Positions 31,301 through 33,022 of a stretch of 33,022 bases of DNA are shown piece by piece. The notes under the pieces are model-generated. The model saw only the letters and a program-made list of their open reading frames with translations, ran no database searches and was not told the DNA's origin. Location: positions 16,383-49,404 of the IMG/VR virus record IMGVR_UViG_3300030106_008108; one strand, given 5' to 3'. The position numbers were made by a program, and so were the translations under genes. Each line of letters begins with the position of its first letter. The first letter of the stretch is position 1. Origin of the DNA: a virus.

Positions 31301-33022
31301 GTTTTGCGGTTCCCCCAGGAGTAGTAGCAGCAGTTGTTCCTATGCCGACATTACCTGCTGAAGTGACGTTAAGATTGTCAGAGGATATGCTTTCATTAAA
31401 TCCAAGACCCATAACATCATTAGAAGCATTATGGTTTATAAAAACACTATCAGTGTTATCTTTTATTCTTATAAAAGCGTCATTATCTTCAGATTCAAAT
31501 CTAGCGACTTCTTCATTAGCTCCACAATTAACGTGGAGTCTACATGCTGGATCTCCAGTTCCAATTCCAACTTCCTGGTTATCACCAATAAATAGTTGAG
31601 GGTCTCCACTTCCTCTTCCAGCACCCTTTGGTTTAGTGAAGAATAATAAATTTGCGCCATTTAAAGTATTATTGCTATGTTCAGCTACCCTAGATTCAAT
31701 AGCCGCAACCGTGTGGTGCGCGTCTGCCTGTCCACTTGAGTGGATAAAGTAAACACCACCCATAATTTCTCCATTTCCAGATTCATTACTCTGTAATAGT
31801 ATATTACCCCTTCCAGTCGTTTGATTACCAATCGTTAGTGTCGTGCTTTCTCCCTCTGTAATTGGATTAAAGTATTGTGCGTTGGTATTTATTTCTGCTA
31901 AAGGATTAGTAGTTCCTACACCGACATTGCCATCTCCTCGCACATGAAGATAACTCGATCCAGCTAAACTACTTACTTCGAAGGAAACATCCGAAGAGTT
32001 TGAGCCACCATCTACCTTTAAGCCATAGTTGGCTCCAGCAGTAGCTTCTGTATTAGTTATTCTAGCAACATAGTCGCCGTCTTGTTCTGCTTTAACGTGC
32101 AGCTTGTGTGTTGGATTAGTTGTTCCTATGCCGACATTACCAGCACTTGTAAAGCCATGTATTTCTTGTGCAACCCCTGCGCTGTTGTAACATTGAAGCT
32201 CCAACAGCCCATTATTGTTTTGGAGCTGGAAGGCTCCATATGAATTATTAAAAATCGCCCCGTCATTTCCATTTCTATTGAAACCAATCATACCCATATA
32301 TTGGGCCGTTGATTTCATCATCGCATAATCTCCTATCCCAATATCTCCTCCAACATCAAGTTTGAAGTCTGGAGAATTTGTTCCTATTCCAACATCACCT
32401 CCATTAAAGTAACTATCTCCATTAGAATGAATTAAAGCTTTTTCTACTCCTCCATGATTTAGAACTGATACCTGACCAGCCTCACTTGCTACTTGAAGGT
32501 TTACAACTTGTATACCATTGCTATTAAGCCTTGAAATTGTCCCTTTTACGGAAAGTTTGTGTGGAGTAGAGTCTGTCCCTATAGCAACATTACCATTACC
32601 ACTGACAGTTATTCTGTCTTCGAGATTTGTAAAATCATGCAATCTAAATGAATTGCTACTGTCATAAACACACCAGCCGTAAGAACCTTGGCTGTTTGTT
32701 GCTTTAAATACTCCTGATCCATTAGTGCCTTCTACTTCAACTCTTGCTGTTCCCGCATTGTATACATGTAATTTTTCTTGTGGATTATCTGTCCCTACTC
32801 CTACATTGTCACCATTAGAATTATTTAAAGATAATTTACCATCGTGCTGTAATGTTATTTCTGCTCCTCCATTACCCGCGTAGGTTATAAAGAAATCACT
32901 ATCTGCATCATCGCTAGCAAAATATTGGTTAACAGTTTCAGTAGAATTTGTAAACCTTAATCCTAAAGTGCTTGAAGTAGCACCAGCTATGTGGAGTTTA
33001 GATGACGGGCTTGGTGTTCCTA
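28314..33022 (-). CDS. giant tail fibre/adhesin with GNVGIGTxxP repeats (5' end beyond the window)
   Basis: The frame is open from the stop at 28314-28316 to the right edge, at least 1568 residues. A TTG at 32640-32642 might be taken as a start, but the same frame continues upstream with clear repeat sequence (KLHVYNAGTARVEVEGTNG, and before it a GDNVGVGTDNP unit), so the gene begins outside the window. About 16 repeat units are visible. A stretch of about 270 residues (29810-30630) lacks the repeats. The C-terminal domain (SFLIDHPT, LEGPENGVYVRG, PEYWSNLV, TVNLTPIGK, VIYGERKD) is a clear relative of that of the next gene. It ends 9 bases before the second fibre gene. It is probably the other fibre or adhesin of the virion, or another section of the same fibre. 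Confidence 0.85.
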   Translation of the reverse strand, partial: GTPSPSSKLHIAGATSSTLGLRFTNSTETVNQYFASDDADSDFFITYAGNGGAEITLQHDGKLSLNNSNGDNVGVGTDNPQEKLHVYNAGTARVEVEGTNGSGVFKATNSQGSYGWCVYDSSNSFRLHDFTNLEDRITVSGNGNVAIGTDSTPHKLSVKGTISRLNSNGIQVVNLQVASEAGQVSVLNHGGVEKALIHSNGDSYFNGGDVGIGTNSPDFKLDVGGDIGIGDYAMMKSTAQYMGMIGFNRNGNDGAIFNNSYGAFQLQNNNGLLELQCYNSAGVAQEIHGFTSAGNVGIGTTNPTHKLHVKAEQDGDYVARITNTEATAGANYGLKVDGGSNSSDVSFEVSSLAGSSYLHVRGDGNVGVGTTNPLAEINTNAQYFNPITEGESTTLTIGNQTTGRGNILLQSNESGNGEIMGGVYFIHSSGQADAHHTVAAIESRVAEHSNNTLNGANLLFFTKPKGAGRGSGDPQLFIGDNQEVGIGTGDPACRLHVNCGANEEVARFESEDNDAFIRIKDNTDSVFINHNASNDVMGLGFNESISSDNLNVTSAGNVGIGTTAATTPGGTAKLSLRDANGSSSSALSWGSSATNYVYQRTLSAGKFQIVPYNGGNVGEIQLAPYGENDTPVGIGTTDCVAGVKLHVEGVVSGSNSFLGTGVDNRITNNGVPYLLSGDAAASLQDVTDNGATTTNAISITNTSAGALAVDTDTLYVDASNDRVGINEDSVDATLHLTNVGGGVVNQKFERAGASAWRLGIPNGQTYFAFDDSNDALSSPKLVITKTDGYVGINDTSPSYALDVAGTIRSQDPEGGGIKGFMGNNPGRATTLEGYFANTSTEDYGFQNALVLNDLAGFTEWDGVTMSTSGIFKTRGGSEGSYTYSNEAETGDFDRAFQANNHTVGSWYTDSGPNGTNATGTGVVELMFQNLVTLDYGAQVGVIFGSNSFRATHVKIEVARTGGWQQLIDLSDNAETAVISRVGTNSGGSDAISGIRYSLARAGNYFRINNFYAADYAAGNNLSYGGQYYIDKYYDGRHYADLRPVTDGGANLGTSSVRYGSSYIDYGRFTNNVGIGTDTLTYNLNVESNSDILAHFKSNDNNASILIQDDDTSGILSAENNRFSIGPNKGASTGNLTVDLTNNRLGIGTTSPVSSLHVVGDGSDAVQVNDGYVRIRTTSNNDAIQIQSSVGNEARILASDFDTSSAHPLKIAGDYVRITTSGNAAADEVARFTAEGNVGIGTDTPDAKFDVQGSMLVEGDNSWAGTDNQAGSIFMSTAGRGLLGAFSTSYARPLITANSNYIDFGSAGTQLINGFRFYAGSANSSPGTYNLHTSGSNVRLHIAKDGKVGIGTDSPAALLSVGGGDSAPSLGGGTMLTVDMTQGAGNYASMAILAGNAGRSSLFFGDSDAEQRGAFDYRHADDSLSISTAGSEKIRITSAGNVGIGTTSPSNALDVIGHFSATSKSFLIDHPTKENKKLQYASLEGPENGVYVRGTTDKETIKLPEYWSNLVYEDSITVNLTPIGKKQDLFIIKKSNKLIKIGGIEGSFDYVIYGERKDIDRLEIEPLKV
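29810..30630 (-). other. repeat-free insertion domain in the first fibre protein
   Basis: Between two repeat units (one reading GYVGINDTSPSYALDV, the next NNVGIGTDTLTYNLNV) about 270 residues contain no GIGT motif. They are richer in Trp, Tyr and Phe, with segments such as FTEWDGVTMSTSG, GSWYTDSGPNGT, GVIFGSNSFRATHVKIEV and GQYYIDKYYDGRHYAD. The composition suggests a folded globular beta domain held on the fibre, possibly a receptor-binding or carbohydrate-binding module. No known fold is recognised by eye. Confidence 0.55.

Noticed and set aside
32640-32642. TTG as start of the first fibre gene
   Set aside because: The same frame continues without a stop to the right edge and encodes further typical repeat units, so the true start is outside the window.
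21969-33022. CRISPR array or noncoding tandem repeats
   Set aside because: Short DNA words such as CCTATACCAACATTACC recur at irregular spacing, but they are the reverse complement of the coding signature GNVGIG within two long open frames.
1-33022. tRNA genes, integrase or insertion sequences
   Set aside because: No T-loop GGTTCGAxTCC-like sequence in an intergenic place, no recombinase or transposase motif and no terminal inverted repeats were seen; the noncoding gaps are all under 200 bases.

Overview
The window looks like part of the genome of a tailed double-stranded DNA phage, probably of a marine, AT-rich bacterial host. The evidence is strictly packed short-gap or overlapping genes (many ATGA and TAATG junctions), a phage-style replication and recombination block, phage-type structural motifs, and two giant repeat-built fibre genes on the opposite strand. 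The host assignment is inference from base composition and from the kind of gene content; nothing in the window names it. No integrase, transposon, tRNA or CRISPR array was seen.

Layout, plus strand, 1 to about 21.3 kb. (a) 2-2050: the tail of an unknown gene, then GDP-L-fucose synthase and GDP-mannose 4,6-dehydratase, a nucleotide-sugar pathway. (b) 2053-7695: recombination and primosome genes: a small basic protein, a RecA/UvsX-like recombinase, a small PD-(D/E)XK nuclease, an acidic 81-residue protein, a DnaB/gp41-like helicase, a Toprim primase with no zinc-ribbon cysteines, and a RecB/Cas4-like nuclease. (c) 7726-11637: a bacterial-type (C-family) DNA polymerase III alpha that is split into a degenerate PHP gene and a polymerase-core gene, with a DnaQ-type proofreading exonuclease gene lying between them. 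A sigma70-like promoter sits just in front. (d) 11649-15144: a full two-AAA Clp unfoldase carrying a ClpP-docking-like MGF loop, followed by a kinase-fold (APH-like) protein that seems to lack its catalytic loop. (e) 15170-21260: a lysine/histidine-rich protein built of short phage modules and interrupted by an apparent frameshift in an A10 run; a probable ssDNA-binding-like protein whose start lies in a palindrome; a two-gene glycosyltransferase system (GT4 with zinc ribbon, DUF4214-like segment, and a GT9-like domain divided across the gene junction); a conserved phage protein of unknown function; a GNAT-like protein; and two tiny overlapping genes.

Minus strand, 33.0 to 21.2 kb: two giant fibre/adhesin genes in tandem, made of dozens of GNVGIGTxxP-type repeats and each ending in the same C-terminal domain, followed by a small GT-A glycosyltransferase. 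The first fibre gene runs off the right edge, so its start is not in the window. The two gene sets converge and overlap by 15 bases near 21250.

How it may fit together (inference): the phage carries its own replication core and would presumably borrow the host sliding clamp and loader, which are not in the window. It may use a phage unfoldase with host ClpP. It makes an activated deoxysugar and has several glycosyltransferases beside its fibre genes, so glycan decoration of the virion or of the host surface is likely.
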